Shown: positions 31,821-44,400 of the stretch, piece by piece | How the letters are laid out: each line of letters begins with the position of its first letter | Position numbering within the stretch: the first letter of the stretch is position 1 | Notes under the pieces: model-generated | The model's database searches: none | Seen by the model: the letters and a program-made list of their open reading frames with translations, nothing else | What the model was told of the DNA's origin: nothing | NCBI GenBank assembly: GCA_036426205.1 | Contig: CM071568.1 | Span: forward strand, 225,162,239-225,226,238 | Direction of reading: 5' to 3' | Source of the DNA: Ascaphus truei | Lineage: Eukaryota; Chordata; Amphibia; Anura; Ascaphidae | Length of the DNA: 64,000 bases | Made by a program: the position numbers and the translations under genes

Positions 31821-32482
31821 TACAAACTGGGACTTCTGCACTCATCATCTCTATGTATGATATTGATTGACACAGGACTTATACACATATGGACTGATTG
31901 TTATTTTTGAAAGACACAGGATAGGAATATTTTTCCTTCATATTTAATTTTTATTAAGAATTGCATGTTAGCGCTCCTTTTCTTCTCTTTTTCTTGGTAA
32001 GAGCAGAATCCCCATATTGGTGCAGAGAGACTTGCGGAGCAGCACTGTAAACAGACAGACAACAAACTTGAGGATATAATATCTGAGTTTCATGGGAGGG
32101 TAGGAGAGGGGACGACATCCAGGTAAGGGACTATCCACGTGAGGAGACAGAGCCAGATGCTGGACGTAGACAGAACCCAGGAGAATGCCACCTTGTATGG
32201 CAAGCGAGACCTGTGATATGAAGTAAGCAAAAGAGGACCAATATCAAGAGTCAGACCTCCGTCAATCGACAAGTGCTGAAAAACATGACTCCCTTATAGG
32301 TACCAACGCTGGTCATATTCCTCGTTCAGACCTTTCGGGGCTAGGGTTTACAGGCTATGGATCTAGAAGAACTCGTTTAAGGAGAGCCACTTTGTGACCA
32401 CCCCACTGTAAGTGTGGAACACTCATTGATCTGGTATCTCAGTTGGCAAGGACTATGTCTTGCCTCTGAAAAGTGTCTAGCT

Positions 32483-32644
32483 CACGGGTGGGTAACTCTA
32501 GTCCTCAATGGCCACCAACAGGTCAGGTTTTCAGGATACAGCACAGGTTGCTTAGTCAAAGACTGGGCCACTTGTGCTGAAGCAGGGATATCCTTCCAAT
32601 CTGACCTGTTGGTGACCCTTGATGACTGGAGTTGTCCACCCCTG
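32483..32644. mobile_element. Palindromic hAT miniature element, 162 bp
   Basis: Same family as 18881-19066. Flanks GTCTAGCT (32475) and GTCTAGGC (32645) match at six of eight positions, consistent with an aged 8-bp duplication. It lies next to the PLE RT fragment. Confidence 0.8.
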
Positions 32645-32652
32645 GTCTAGGC

Positions 32653-33960
32653 ACAGGAAGAAGCATATTAGATCTCCTGGTATAGGACCCACCAGGCCAA
32701 TCGGTTGTCCTGGTGGGTCTGTGAGATTTGTAAGGACTTTAGCTACGGTATAGAAAACAGGTGTATTTGGGTTCTTTTTCATTAAGAAGTCACACTCTCT
32801 TTGTAATACCTTCTACTGAGAATGCTCTATCCACTGCACTTTCTATCTTACTTTGTATATTATGCATAGGGTTCCTGTTTACCCTCCTATAGTTTTCCAC
32901 TACATTGAGCTGTTTAAACATCTCTTGTCAGTATCTTAGTTTTTCCATGATGAACACTGCACCACCTTTGTCAGTTGGTTTCCTCACTATGTGTTTATCC
33001 TTCTGTATATTTCTCAAAATATACCTTTCTGAGTTAAATTATGGTGTGTCGATTTTAGAATGATCCCATATCTTTAAGTTATCTACATCTCTAGTAACTA
33101 GACAAGCGAATGTTTCAACTGCATGATTTGTCTGCGGGGGCTGGAACTAACTTATCAGTTTTAGTTCCCTAGCAATAGATTTCAACCCCTGGTAATCACT
33201 TGTAACAATCTGCTCAGGATCACGACCTCCTCCATCCTGCCATCTGTACAAATGCTCTCTGTGGAAAAGAAAGGCTTTAGTCTGATATTTCTAAACATTT
33301 TAAATAGTTCAACGTCCGTCTGCAGCCAATCCACTTTAGGGGATGACACAAAGGATAGTCCTTTAGAGATGGCCCATTGTCCCGCATTACTCCCTGTCCT
33401 ATTTATTATAATAATTACTATGTTCTCCTCCAAGACAGGTCTGTACCCGTATGCCCGTTTGACCTCTTGAAGCCTTCTCTCCATCCCTCCATGTCCCCTT
33501 TCTTTGTAGCCTTCCCGCTGTTCTGTGCGTTGGTATAAAAAAAATCAGCAGTAAAATCTGTCGATAGATCACTTTCTGTGGAAGGGTATTCCCTTCTCTA
33601 TCCATGCTCCCTGTGCCTAGTAAAGTTATTAGCGTAGTGTCCTTCCTTGAATCGGCTATATACCTGATTTCTCTGGTAATCATTAGTGTCCCTGATGCAT
33701 TTAAAAAAAATTAAAAAAATAATTTAATCCTGTTTCTTTTCTATTATCAATATTCTATCCAACTCTTCAATAAGCTCTTTAATGGTTACAGGCCTCGTGT
33801 GCTTGGTTAATTACTCTTCCAAGTCTTTGACTGTCGGTTCACATGACACATTCTTGTTGGAGTGCTTTAATGGTCCACAAAATCAAATCTAACGTGCACT
33901 TATTTAAAATTCTGTCCCATTTAAGGCAAAATTCTGAATTGTCCTTACAGAGATGTCAAA
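32653..33960 (-). pseudogene. PLE reverse transcriptase fragment, minus strand, broken
   Basis: Three minus-strand pieces follow PLE order. First is SKGLSFVSS...DVELFKMFRNIRLKPFF (33484-33182), equivalent to residues 19-52 of the copy at 282. Next is PTDKGGAVFIMEKL (about 32985-32940), and then NPNTPVFYTVAKV with DPPGQPIG (32782-32670). Frameshifts separate them. Motifs A-C and the endonuclease are absent, so the copy is truncated at its 3' side, near the hAT element. Confidence 0.75.
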
Positions 33961-34039
33961 AGAGAGTGACCTCGCTCAAACTTGTGTAATGTAGTGACGG
34001 AGGTTGTGTGCTACCTGGGCGTTGGGCAGACTACTAGAG

Positions 34040-34634
34040 CAGCGTTTCCCAAACTTTTTTTTCCGTGACCCAGTTATTTTTGAACTTCTCCTTCGTGACC
34101 CACTAAAATTTTTATCGCCTATAGGTAAAATAAAACCGTTATGAATGTCCATACAGATTTCATATATTCTCCCAATCCCCGCGATCCGAGCAGGTGGCTC
34201 CACGCCTCCCTCTGCCCGCCAGCGACCGCGCAGCCACCACTGCCCACCCCCTGCGCCTATCTCCCGCACCAAGGGGACTGAGGGCAAGGGAGCGCCAAGA
34301 ACGGAGGCACAGGTGCGCCCCCGCACCACTTCCTACCTCCTATCATGCCGGGCATGGTGTCCTGTGGGGGGGCGGAGCATGTCATGGGCGGCAACATCAT
34401 GATGCGGGGCTGCAGTAGGAGCCCGAGTCAGCGAATCACCGTTGACACCCCAGCGATAGCAGCCTGCACCACTTCAGCACTGTCCCGCACCTCACCTCAG
34501 GCCGCCGCAAGGAGGGAGGGGTGGACGCCGCAAGGAGGGAGGGGGGGACACCGTGCAGCCAGCCTCGCTGCGACCCGGTAATTTTGCTTCCGTGACCCGG
34601 TGCCGGGTCGCGACCCACCATTTGGGAAACGCTG
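34040..34634. mobile_element. hAT non-autonomous element, 595 bp
   Basis: Ends CAGCGTTTCCCAAA / TTTGGGAAACGCTG and a perfect 8-bp duplication TACTAGAG (34032-34039, 34635-34642). The GC-rich interior has no transposase; open frames inside are incidental. Confidence 0.92.
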
Positions 34635-34855
34635 TACTAGAGAAAGAAGCACAAGGGTGTACTCCAAAATAAATCCTCTGGGGGTGCACAGCAACCTATT
34701 AGTGATAGTAATAATGGTAGAAATAAATCTACAAACTTTATTTAGCACAAAGATAATAAAATAATGACAAAGTGCAGGACAAACGTATTGGTAAAAATAG
34801 GATGGTGTACAGGTCCTGGTAGGTAGTGCCAGGTAACTAGATTAACGTGTCACAG

Positions 34856-34859
<4 letters not shown>

Positions 34860-34889
<30 letters not shown>
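34860..34889. repeat. (TA)n microsatellite
   Basis: About 15 TA units. Confidence 0.9.
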
Positions 34890-34891
<2 letters not shown>

Positions 34892-35006
34892 TGTATTAAT
34901 ACACGTACAGACACTAGTATACAGTGGTAAAAGGGAACTGTAAATCTTAATAATAGTTGAGGGTTCCTCGTTATTACTCTAAAATAGAGTGCCTGGTAAT
35001 GCTCCC

Positions 35007-35140
35007 TTAGGCCGCGATTATAGTGAGCGCGGCGGCGCATGTGTTGCTAGTGCACACACCCAGGGTACGTCTGACGTCACTTCCGTGTGACGTAGGCTCA
35101 TTGGAGAGGTGTGTGTGGTGGCAAAGGCTGAGCGCATAGG
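35007..35140 (+). mobile_element. Possible solo left end of a Harbinger-type miniature element
   Basis: TTA then GGCCGCGATTATAGTG resembles the left ends at 7269 and 48330. No complementary right end was found downstream, so it would be truncated. Confidence 0.4.
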
Positions 35141-35567
35141 GAGACTGCGTCCGTTGGCAGCACAGCACTCTGACATAGAATTGTGTATCAATTTGAACTT
35201 TTCAGATCTCTCAAGGTCAATGTTGGCTTCAGAGTGACATCCAAAAACCAGTTTCCTTCTTGCCCGATTGCTCAGTTTGGGAGGGCGACCTGATCTGGGT
35301 GGTATGAGGCATCTTCCACTTCTTAATGACGGACTTCGCTGTGCTGAGAGGGATAAGCAGTGCCTTTTTATATTTTATTGTACCCTTCTCCTACTCTGTG
35401 CCTCTCTACCATGTTATCCCTGACTTTTTTTTTTGTCAAAAGCTCCTTGCTCTTCATGTTTGTTTTGTTGGATCACTATGTGAGTTGCAGCTGAAATGTT
35501 TTTATATACCTGAAGGAAATGATGATAATCATCATCAACCTTTATTTTTTAAATTCCCTTCGTCCAC

Positions 35568-35760
35568 CTGTCCCAACTTCAATCGATCCAAAATGCTGCC
35601 GCCATACTTATTTACCTCACTCACTGCTCCGCTTCCGCTGCTCCACTATGCAAGTCCCTAAACTGGTTTCTCCTATCCTCTCTATAGAATCAAACTTCAA
35701 ACCCTAGCTCTGATTTACAAAGCTCTCAACGACGCTGACCCCCTCCTGTCTGTCTCGTGT
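35568..35760 (+). pseudogene. L2-type LINE RT C-terminal fragment
   Basis: Across two frames, QNAAAILIYLTHC, APLCKSLNWF and LQTLALIYKALNDADPLLS match the C-terminal region of L2/Rex-type reverse transcriptases. The fragment stops abruptly at about 35760. Confidence 0.6.
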
Positions 35761-36522
35761 GTAACAAAATAATTGTATTTAATTGTAGTTCTCAAACTGT
35801 CTGTAAAGTATTGTGATGTCCCCTTAAGTGCATGCCTGTATTTAAACATGAGGCAGACAGGAAAATCCAGAGTTATCATATATGGTTGCATTAAATGAAC
35901 AAATATTATACATTCACTTTGCAGACATTTCATGGACAGTTACAGATATGATTATGGGCTTAAGTAATAATTCCAGACAGAATTAAAATGGTATTAGAAG
36001 AGGATGGATAGGCCTGCAGTGTGTTGTTAGAAGAGACCCTGCTTCAAGGAGCTTACAGCCTATAGGCAGGGTATGTTGAGATGTTGGATACAGAGGAAGA
36101 GTGGGCTGGGGGGTTTCCAAATGCAATAGAACAGTTGTTACATTACCAAACATCAGCAAGCGGTGACACCCTTTGGCTGACACCCTTTGGGACGACTCGG
36201 GTGTTATGTCCCAGAGCTTCTTTTTGGTAGAGTGAAATAGCAGCATAGCACAGTACTGGACCTCAGGGCAGACATGCAGGGGGGAGGGATTGGTCAGCTC
36301 CAGATGGTATTTGAAGTGCCTCTTTTCCTCATGCTGTTAACCTCGACCACGCTGGCTTAGTGGACAGGAGAAATGAAGGCATATTGGGGAGCCTCCCTTA
36401 GGGAGACGTCTTTGGGGTGACTCGGGTGTTATGTCCCAGAGATTCTTTGGTAGAATGAAACTGCAGCATAGCACAGACCTGGACCAGCCCTACAAGTTAA
36501 ACCACTTTGATTACACACAGGC
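35761..36522. other. No recognised gene
   Basis: AT-rich DNA with a near repeat of CACCCTTTGG.TGA (36164, 36179) and of GGGTGTTATGTCCCAGAG (36199, 36425). No domain or exon is seen. Confidence 0.5.
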
Positions 36523-36523
36523 A

Positions 36524-36710
36524 TAGGGTTGCCAGGTGGCTTCTCCAAAAATACTGGACTCAGTGGTGAAAGGTGCGTCAGGTCACTATGTCCAGGGAGG
36601 AAAATACCGGACACATACATGTCCAGTATTACAGTACCTCTCATTTTTTACTGGACAGAGTATCCAAATACAGGACAGTCCACTTCAATACCGGACAACT
36701 GGCAACCCTA
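36524..36710. mobile_element. hAT-type miniature element, 187 bp
   Basis: TAGGGTTGCC / GGCAACCCTA ends; 8-bp duplication ACACAGGC (36515-36522, 36711-36718). Shares the interior motif ATACTGGACATGTATGTG (in either orientation) with 37412-37789. Confidence 0.8.
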
Positions 36711-36719
36711 ACACAGGCT

Positions 36720-37012
36720 GAAACACTTGCACTAATTTTGTGACCTTTCAAACAATTCATTTGCACCTGAGCTGATTTAGGGCTGCAGTAGCAAAGGGGT
36801 TGAATACTTATACAACTGAGATGAATGTGTATTTCTCTGTAAATCTTCCTTTATATTCTAAATGCTTTTGCTATCTTCATCACTTTGGAGTAGTTTTTGT
36901 AGATTCTACATGTAAAGTCTAATTTCAAAGCGTCGGGCAGTACGCTCAGGTGCCAACTAAATGTGAAAAATTTGCAGGGTTGTGACTACTTCTGCACTCC
37001 ACTGTATACAGT
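36720..37012. other. Possible old DNA transposon end
   Basis: The style of GGGGTTGAATACTTATAC and of GTGACTACTTCTGCACTCCACTGTA resembles the ends of fish and frog cut-and-paste transposons. No matching second end was identified. Confidence 0.25.
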
Positions 37013-37403
37013 ATTTTACAGTCATGCTGTGTTCAGGGATTAATTGGTCAGGTCTGCCAGCATTCATGAATCACATAGGAGGTCTGGTCTGTGTGAGCTC
37101 TCTGCTTTCCACAGAGAATTCCACATGCAGGAGGACTGATTAAGCACTGATTGCAGACCTGAAGTTACTTACAGGGATTATATAAACCCCCCTGCAATGT
37201 GGATTGTGATTCAGCCTGATGAAGAGGTTAGGGGGTCTTGAAACATTGCTCATTCTGCTGCAGTAACAGCGTGTGTCTGCAGATTAATCAATTCTTCTTG
37301 ATTTTTGTATTTTTCTGTACATTTAAAAGAAGAAACCTAGTTGATACCAAAAGGAACACATTAGTGTATTTTTCTCTATTCTTTGTCCTTTTCTCTATTA
37401 CTA
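37013..37403 (+). mobile_element. PLE pseudo-LTR fragment with TATA box and hammerhead
   Basis: TATATAA (37179-37185) is 37 nt upstream of CTGATGA (37216-37222), with GAAAC at 37240. Stem II is poorly formed. Collinear with the minus-strand copy at 27237-27590. Confidence 0.7.
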
Positions 37404-37411
37404 AGTGCTGA

Positions 37412-37789
37412 ATTTAGGGTTGCTAGGTGTCCAGTATTGAAACAAACTGTCCTGTATCTTGACACTCTGTCCAGTAAAAAAATAGAGGTAATACTGGACA
37501 TGTATGTGTCCTATATTACCTCCCTGAACATAGTGACCTGACCAGCTTTGGGGGCCGATAGATGTCCCTAAGCAGGGCTGCTAGGGGGCTGGGCAGCTTC
37601 CTCTATCCTGATTGGCTGCATTACCCAGCAGCAGCCAATCAGGATGAGGTGGTTGGAGCCTGAGGGTGGGGCCAAGGAAAGGAGGAAACAGCATGGAACG
37701 GAGAGAGGTGTGTGTGTGTGTGTCTCTTGAGCGCGTCGCACCGTTCACCATTTTGTCCAGTATGTTTGGAGAAGCCACCTAGCAACTCC
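37412..37789. mobile_element. hAT-type element, 378 bp, same family as 36524
   Basis: TAGGGTTGCTAGGTG at the left and CACCTAGCAACTCC at the right. Flanks AGTGCTGA (37404) and AGTGCTAA (37790) differ by one base. The interior contains ATCCTGATTGGCTGC with its inverse, and a short GT repeat. Confidence 0.75.
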
Positions 37790-38829
37790 AGTGCTAATCC
37801 AACCAGTTATTTTGTTATTACATGCTCCCATGGTATGGATGCAGGATCATAGCGCCTTTTCATGTTACTATATCACAAACCAGTGAGTGCAAGTGCTATT
37901 TTTTTTCTATCAGTGTGAGTGTCAGGCTGCCCTGGCCCATGTAGTGAGGCATAGACACCAGGGAAATGGACCACAAGTGAGGGTGCACCCTAATTCACCT
38001 GGGATAGTTAATGTATCCAGATGAGTGGGGCCCAGGCTGATCACAGGGTCACTCACTAGGAGGAGTGAGTCTCACACTGGTCAACTCTCCTTTGAAGCCA
38101 AAGAAATTTAACTATTTATAGCTGTTATATTTTGTTATAACATTTTTGTCCTTTTCTCTTTAGCAAAAATCTGACTTCGTCATTATAATTTTCCTACTAA
38201 ATCTCTCTTCTTGCGCCCTTTTGCATGCTGAGGTAAAGCCTGTCAGGTAAAACTGACTTTTGAGTGAGTGGCACTGATGCATAAGCTATCTTTTCCACTT
38301 TATGCGCAGGAATGTGTAAGGGCATGTGTTTATAGTCTAACTCTGTGCATGTTAAAAGTTTATGGACCATGCCAGTGGAAGACAAAGATTTATCTGTCAT
38401 TTTCCACCTACACCTGCCTAACTCCAGACTCGGATATCAGATGGCCGACTCCGATTAGTGAGCCGAGGCCTGTTAGATGTCACTCTCGTTTCGTGCATCT
38501 CACACATTGGCCAACCTTCCCTACATAACAGTGATCCCAATAAGAGTATCTTTTTTACATTTCCTCCCTGATACCAGCAAATCTAAATGACAGAATCTCT
38601 CACATTGGCCACTTTGGCCTCACTGGTAAAATATTCAGGTAAACTGTAAAAACTGCTTCAATGGGGAATCGTGGGAGGGTGGATAATGGGGATCTCTTCC
38701 ACTAACATGCTCGTGGGGTGAGTATACTTTTATTAGAGAAATCTTAGTATGAGGGAGTTTACCAAATGAATACTGCAGGTATATTTGGACATTGTACTTG
38801 GAAGTCAGTCCTACTCATTCCCAGCATCT
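37790..38829. other. No recognised gene
   Basis: AT-rich DNA; open frames have no motif. Confidence 0.5.
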
Positions 38830-39850
38830 TTATTTATTCTCGTTTATTTGTAAGGCGCCAACATATTCTGCAGTGGGGTACAGTGGGGGTGCAGAATGGC
38901 CTCCATTGCATAAACAGACTGACATACAAATAAGCACAGACAACAACAAATGGATACAGAAGGTAAAGAGGGTCTTGCTCACGAGAGTTTACAATCTAGA
39001 GGGAATAAGGGCAATGTTGAAACAAAAGGTTAAGTGGCTGCTCATTGTTTGAGAAGTATGCCTCAGGGTGGAGTAAGGTCTAGCTGCAGTGCTGGTCCCA
39101 TTAAGGTTTAGGGATGTGGATGTTGGGGGGTGTTAGCTTGGAGTTTGGTCCAGCCACATAGCTGGTACCAATAGGGTTTGTGGGGAGGGGATGGATGTTA
39201 GGGGTTTGCCAGACAGGCCTACGTTTATAAAGTTGAGTTTTCAGGGAGTTTTTGAATGTCTGAAAGCTGAAAAATGACGGAGAGGGCAGAGTCAAAGATG
39301 ACACCTACGCAGCAGGTTTCTTGTGTTAATGGAGTGTGGTATTATTTACAGTGAGGGACAGTTTGGGTGTAGAGGTGACAGTGGAAGGGGGAAAGATTAC
39401 TTGTTCTGTTTTGGACATGTTAAGCTTCAGGTAACCAATAAAGTGGAGATTGTGCTGAAGAAGGGGCTGCTCAACAGTGTCGAAAGCAGCAGAGCAATCC
39501 AGGAGAATTAGTAATGTGAAATTGTCATTAGAGCCAGCTGGGAGTAGGTTATTGGTCACTTTTGTTAGTGCTGTCTCGGAGTGTAGGGAGTGAAAACCAG
39601 ATTGTAAAGAGTCAAGCAGGGAGTTAGGAGTGAAAGTGAGTAACGTGGTTGTATACAAGATGCTCACATTGTATAGAGGTTGCAAGGTTCCAGGAAAGGT
39701 TATGGGTGGCAGAGAAGAGAGGTTGTAAAGATGTTAAACATTGGAGGGGCTCTAGAGCATGTACGTTTCTGTATGTGCGTGTTGAAGTAGGTTTTGGGGA
39801 GTGTAGAGTGAGATTAGGAGGTGATGATCAGAGAGAGGGATGGGAGTGTT
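38830..39850 (-). pseudogene. L2-type LINE, minus strand, internally deleted
   Basis: On the minus strand, 39685-39326 encodes QSGFHSLHSETALTKVTNNL and LLILLDCSAAFDTVEQPLL, the RT region around motif A (LDxSAAFDTV). It jumps directly to LKLNMSKTEQVIFPPS, which normally lies far downstream, so the RT core is deleted. 39304-39101 gives the C-terminal FKNSLKTQLY. The 3' end with TGTAAACTC..CTCACGAG and AGGCGCCA lies near 38850-39000. Confidence 0.75.
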
Positions 39851-41305
39851 AGAGACTGAACAGAAGCAAGAGAAATTCAGATCAAGGGAGGGTCCATTGC
39901 AGTGAATAGGAGAGGCAGTCTACTGGGAGAGGCCAAAGGAGGAGGTTAAGGAGAGAAATTGAAAGGCTGAAGGGGCATTGGGATTGTTAATAGGTATGTT
40001 AAAGCTCAAAACGATGCTGTGACAGTATTTCAAGGTCTGCAAGCTCTGGGTGGATTCAAATTGTAAATCTGTGTGCTGATTTCACACAATCCGTATAGGT
40101 GAATTTTTTTTCCATGAAGTTCGGCGGCAGATCAGATATTGTTGGAAAACCCTTGAAAAAAATCTGCAGATCAGAAGTTTGCCCATCTGTAGTTGTTAAG
40201 AGCCATCATATTCACTGTAACTGTTCATTCAATATTTCCAAGTTAAGGTTATTTCCTATCAGGGCATTGCAATTTAGATGTCTCAGTAATGATGTGTGTT
40301 ATTGTCCAACCACTATATTTAGTTCTGTACGATTTTGTTTGCGTTTTTTTTACATGGCTTTCAGAGCTACTGATAACATTAGTAGTGCTACACAGCATAT
40401 TACTACTGTAGCTACCTGACTGGGAATACATTTCTGAGCTAGAGGGTCACTCCGTAGAGGGAGTGTAGGTGGAGAAAGGAGCCCCCACTAATGTGCACTC
40501 GCTAGTCTGTGACCTATATTATTCAGTGTATAATGCTAAGGACTAGGAAACTGATGGTGTATCAAGCAGTACGGGGTGCAGCTTCAAAGGCAAGTCCCAG
40601 AAGGCAGTGTAATTATGCAAGTTACGACTTCAAAAGGAAATCCCAGACACAAAGGTAATGAGATACCATAAATGCTTACGTGATAGCTTAAAAGAGTAAC
40701 ATTTCATGAGATCCAATGAACGAATAAAATAAAGGGGACACACAACAGATAATACAAACAGAAAGCAATAGTGTATAACTATTCTACAATGGAGCTCACC
40801 GTTATAGTGTTGGAGTATAGAGTACGAGCTTAAATACATTAGCCATAGAGATTGAATGGCTGGATGGACGTAATCATACCTTGGGATGGTCTAAATGGCT
40901 CTACTGTAAGTGGGTCTAAGAGAAGCCTAGTGCTCTGTAAATTATGAGACAGCCCCTCTAGAGTATCAGACACCCTGCAAACTAATCTGACCAGATAGGG
41001 CTCAGCTATGTGTATAAAACGGAGACCTGCTGCATGATCCAGTTGGCTACCAGGTAGAGCAATGTGTCCTGGTAGCGGCAGGTAGGTTAAAGTGAATATA
41101 TCAATAGGTTAGTGACAGTAATTCTTATCAGGTAGCAGTTTCCACTGTCGATAGGAGGTGCGGCCCTGAGGTAATCGTACCTGCATGCTCTGTGTGTAGC
41201 CACTGAGGTCAGCACTCTCAACATAGGAGGTGCGACCGAGAGGTACACAGACCCACATATACTGGTAAAACTACTAGCTTTTTTGACTGTCTTTCATTTA
41301 TTTAG
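39851..41305. other. No recognised gene; upstream flank or first intron of ANO10
   Basis: AT-rich DNA. The phrase AGGAGGTGCG.C..GAGGTA occurs at 41153 and 41226. A non-coding first exon of ANO10, usual in vertebrates, was not identified here. Confidence 0.45.
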
Positions 41306-41457
41306 ATATCGTTCCAAGATGAAAAGGAGCCTTTCAAAACTTGACCCACCTGAGCTTGATTTCAAGCCTTTGGTGGTGATCGAGCTTGCAAAGAATGTCA
41401 AAGAGGAAACCAAAGAATGGCTTACAAAGAAAATTATGGACAAGAAGAAAGATGGAG
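41306..41457 (+). CDS. ANO10: ANO10 first coding exon (codons 1-46, ATG at 41319)
   Basis: Acceptor TTTATTTAG before 41306, then 13 bases of 5' UTR and ATG in the context CCAAGATGA. Encodes [20 protein letters not shown]. Donor GTAAGG at 41458, phase 1. The ATG aligns with the mammalian start. Confidence 0.95.
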
Positions 41458-44400
41458 GTAAGGGCCTGCTTCTATTCATCAAAGTGAAACCATCTTCCTT
41501 ATATAATTCCATATAATTACTTATTTTGTTATAAATAGTACATTAAATATCCAGCTGCCCTACTAGATTTCTATTAATAACATTTGCTTGGTATAGTATG
41601 TGTAGTTGGGGTAGCTGTGTGATGCAAAATTACAGATTTCTACTCATGTTAAGCATCTCTTTCTTTGGGAGTAGGGGAGGATTCAGGCAAAATGTGACAG
41701 GGAAATCTATTTTTATTCCCCTCGCTGCGTGTAAAATGTCAAACTTTTTCTAAGCTTTATTTTAATACAATTAGATGGTTCTTACAGAAAGACGTATACA
41801 ATCGTTCTACAGTAGGTTAAGGCAAATACAAATATAACTACATATATATATATTTTTACTTTTAATGCCCACCTAATAACAAATACTTTGGAGTGTTTTT
41901 GCGATGTTACATAGTAGATGAGGTTGAAAAAAAGAAATATGTCCAGTGAGTTCAAACTGTTCAATTTAGATCAGAAAAGGGGAAGGGGGAAACACAAATT
42001 GGATGTGCCCCCAAAAGAATTCACTTAAATGCACACCACCCAAGTATAAAAATTAACTTTTAATAAATCCTTAAAACATATATTACCAAAGTAACGTGTA
42101 ATGTGAATTAAAAAGGTATTAAATCGTGGCTATCAAGCAACCGTGTCATTAGTTAATCATACTACCCCAGTATCAATTGATACGATGGGATGTTGAAGAC
42201 AGGGAATGCTATGAGTAGGGTATAGAACCCCTCTGGGGTAGCGGTAAGACCGAATGTAGAGTGTTATATAATTATATACAGGCAAGTGGCCACAGGATTA
42301 AATATCCTAATGCTGCTAAATATAGCCCCCTGCACATTTACATGGAGATTGGTCTAAGTAATAACGCTGGTATATGATGGTATAATAGCTGTATTGTAAA
42401 GCTTCCAAATACCGCAGTAGTGGCTTAAATACACAGCAATATAATATGAAGACGCCTCACATTAAGTGCAGGGATAGCAGGCACACTGACCATGAGTAGA
42501 TTAATAAGTAGTTAGCTCATACTGCAAACACTACATTAAAAACATTAACATTAAAAAAAAATTTCTAAGTGCCCACGCATGCGCTATCTATATAGATCAC
42601 AATGGAAATATTTCTAAGTCCCTACGCATGCGCTGTACCATCGGATCTAAAGTGTGGCGATTTCTATGTTGCCGCGCATGCGCGCTATAAACGGACTTAG
42701 AATCGTGTATTTTTTATAAGTCCCGACGCATGCGCGGCAACAATGGGCAGAATCTAAAGTCCCAACGCGTGCGCAATGTGTATGGGACTGGATGAGCTAA
42801 CTTTTGAGTTCTTACGCATGCGCAATGTATATGGGTGTCAATGGAATTATTCCAAAGTCCCCGCGCATGCGCAGTTTACATTTATAACATTTAAAGTTCT
42901 GTCCAAGTCTCCACACATGCGCTATAAGCATGGGAAATGACTGGAAATTTTTCCTAAGTCCCCACGCATGCACAGTGGACGAAATCGATCTGAAATGTTT
43001 CTAAGGGCCCGCACATGCGCAGTATGCATACATGAACTCCCAGTATTGGTTTAAAGTCCCCGCGCATGCGCATTAGATACTTTAATCGGCGCGAATGTTT
43101 AAAGGCTTTAGAAGCTTTAGAAATGAACAGAAAACAACGCGAATAGGGTAAAATGAAGGCACAACACTGCGGTTTATGAATAAAACACTTTTTATTAACT
43201 TTTGAGTAGTTTATTGAGCCAGTTTGGAACGGACCTCAGTGCGCATGTGCAACAGCTGTTATTCATTGATTGTGCAATTAGGGTGTTGTAAGGGTATAAA
43301 AGGGTTCAGACCTCATTCCCCCAGTAATACTTGTCCCTGAAGAAGCTCCTTTGCTGGAGGGAAACGCGCGTTGGACGCGCAATGTTGTCAGTCTCCTACT
43401 TGGAGCTGTTTTTAATGTAGTGTTTGCAGTATCCTGGGTGTAACTGAAAAGACCATATGAGCTAACTACTTATTAATCTATTCATGGTCAGTGTGCCTGC
43501 TATCCCTGCACTTAATGTGAGGCGTCTTCATATTATATTGCTGTGTATTTAAGCCACTACTGCGGTATTTGGAAGCTTTACAATACAGCTATTATACCAT
43601 CACATACCAGCGTTATTACTTAGACCAATCTCCATGTAAATGTGCAGGGGGCTATATTTAGCAGCATTAGGATATTTAATCCTGTGGCCACTTGCCTGTA
43701 TATAATTATATATCACTCCACATTTGGTCTTACCGCTACCCCAGAGGGGTTCTATACCCTACTCATAGCATTCCCTGTCTTCAACATCCCATCGTATCAA
43801 TTGATACTGGGGTAGTATGATTAACTAATGACACGGTTGCTTGATAGCCACGATTTAATACCTTTTTAATTCACATTACACGTTACTTTGGTAATATATG
43901 TTTTAAGGATTTATTAAAAGTTAATTTTTATACTTGGGGGGTGTGCATTTAAGTGAATTCTTTTGGGGGCACATCCAATTTGTGTTTCCCCCTTCCCCTT
44001 TTCTGATTCACTTTCAGTTCACAGTTTGCACCCACCCCTTGATTACCTCACCTATGTATTTAAACACTTTATTCAATTAGTATGGTCCTGTGATCACTCC
44101 CCACTCTTTGTTGTTTCGTTAAGTGTTCAATTTAGATTACTGATCCAATATTTGCATTTCCAGTATTTTTATCAGAGGAAAGTAGACCAAAACCCCCACT
44201 AAAACATTATCCAATAATGGGAAAAAGGAAAATTGGCATCTATCTTACCGTAATTTTCTTTTCCCGGAGAGTCCATCCATGCTGCGCACTAATGAGTTAA
44301 ATTCCACCCCGTACCTGAGCTAGGATACCTGTGGGAGGATCATACATAGCTCTCCTCCCTACTCTTGTGATATCAACACTGAAATATATAATCTAGTCAC

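Larger units (their letters stand above)
41972..44123 (+). mobile_element. PLE foldback element, 2.15 kb, 14-bp target duplication, in ANO10 intron
   Basis: TGTTCAATTTAGAT flanks it at 41958-41971 and 44124-44137. Arms 41970-42543 and 43408-44007 are inverted copies along about 575-600 nt; the right arm has about 26 extra bases near 43430. The right arm follows a TATA box and hammerhead and ends with 116 unpaired bases, so it is a full pseudo-LTR. The left arm is a partial inverted pseudo-LTR, an arrangement known for PLEs. The interior has no RT; instead it holds a 49-bp tandem array (42560-43075). Non-autonomous. Confidence 0.88.

Noticed and set aside
34145..34748. Several GC-rich open frames
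   Set aside because: Mostly inside a hAT non-autonomous element with a clear 8-bp duplication.
42560..43075. Regular repeats and spacers suggesting a CRISPR-like array
   Set aside because: Vertebrate DNA, the units are imperfect, the spacers are related to each other, and the array sits inside a PLE.
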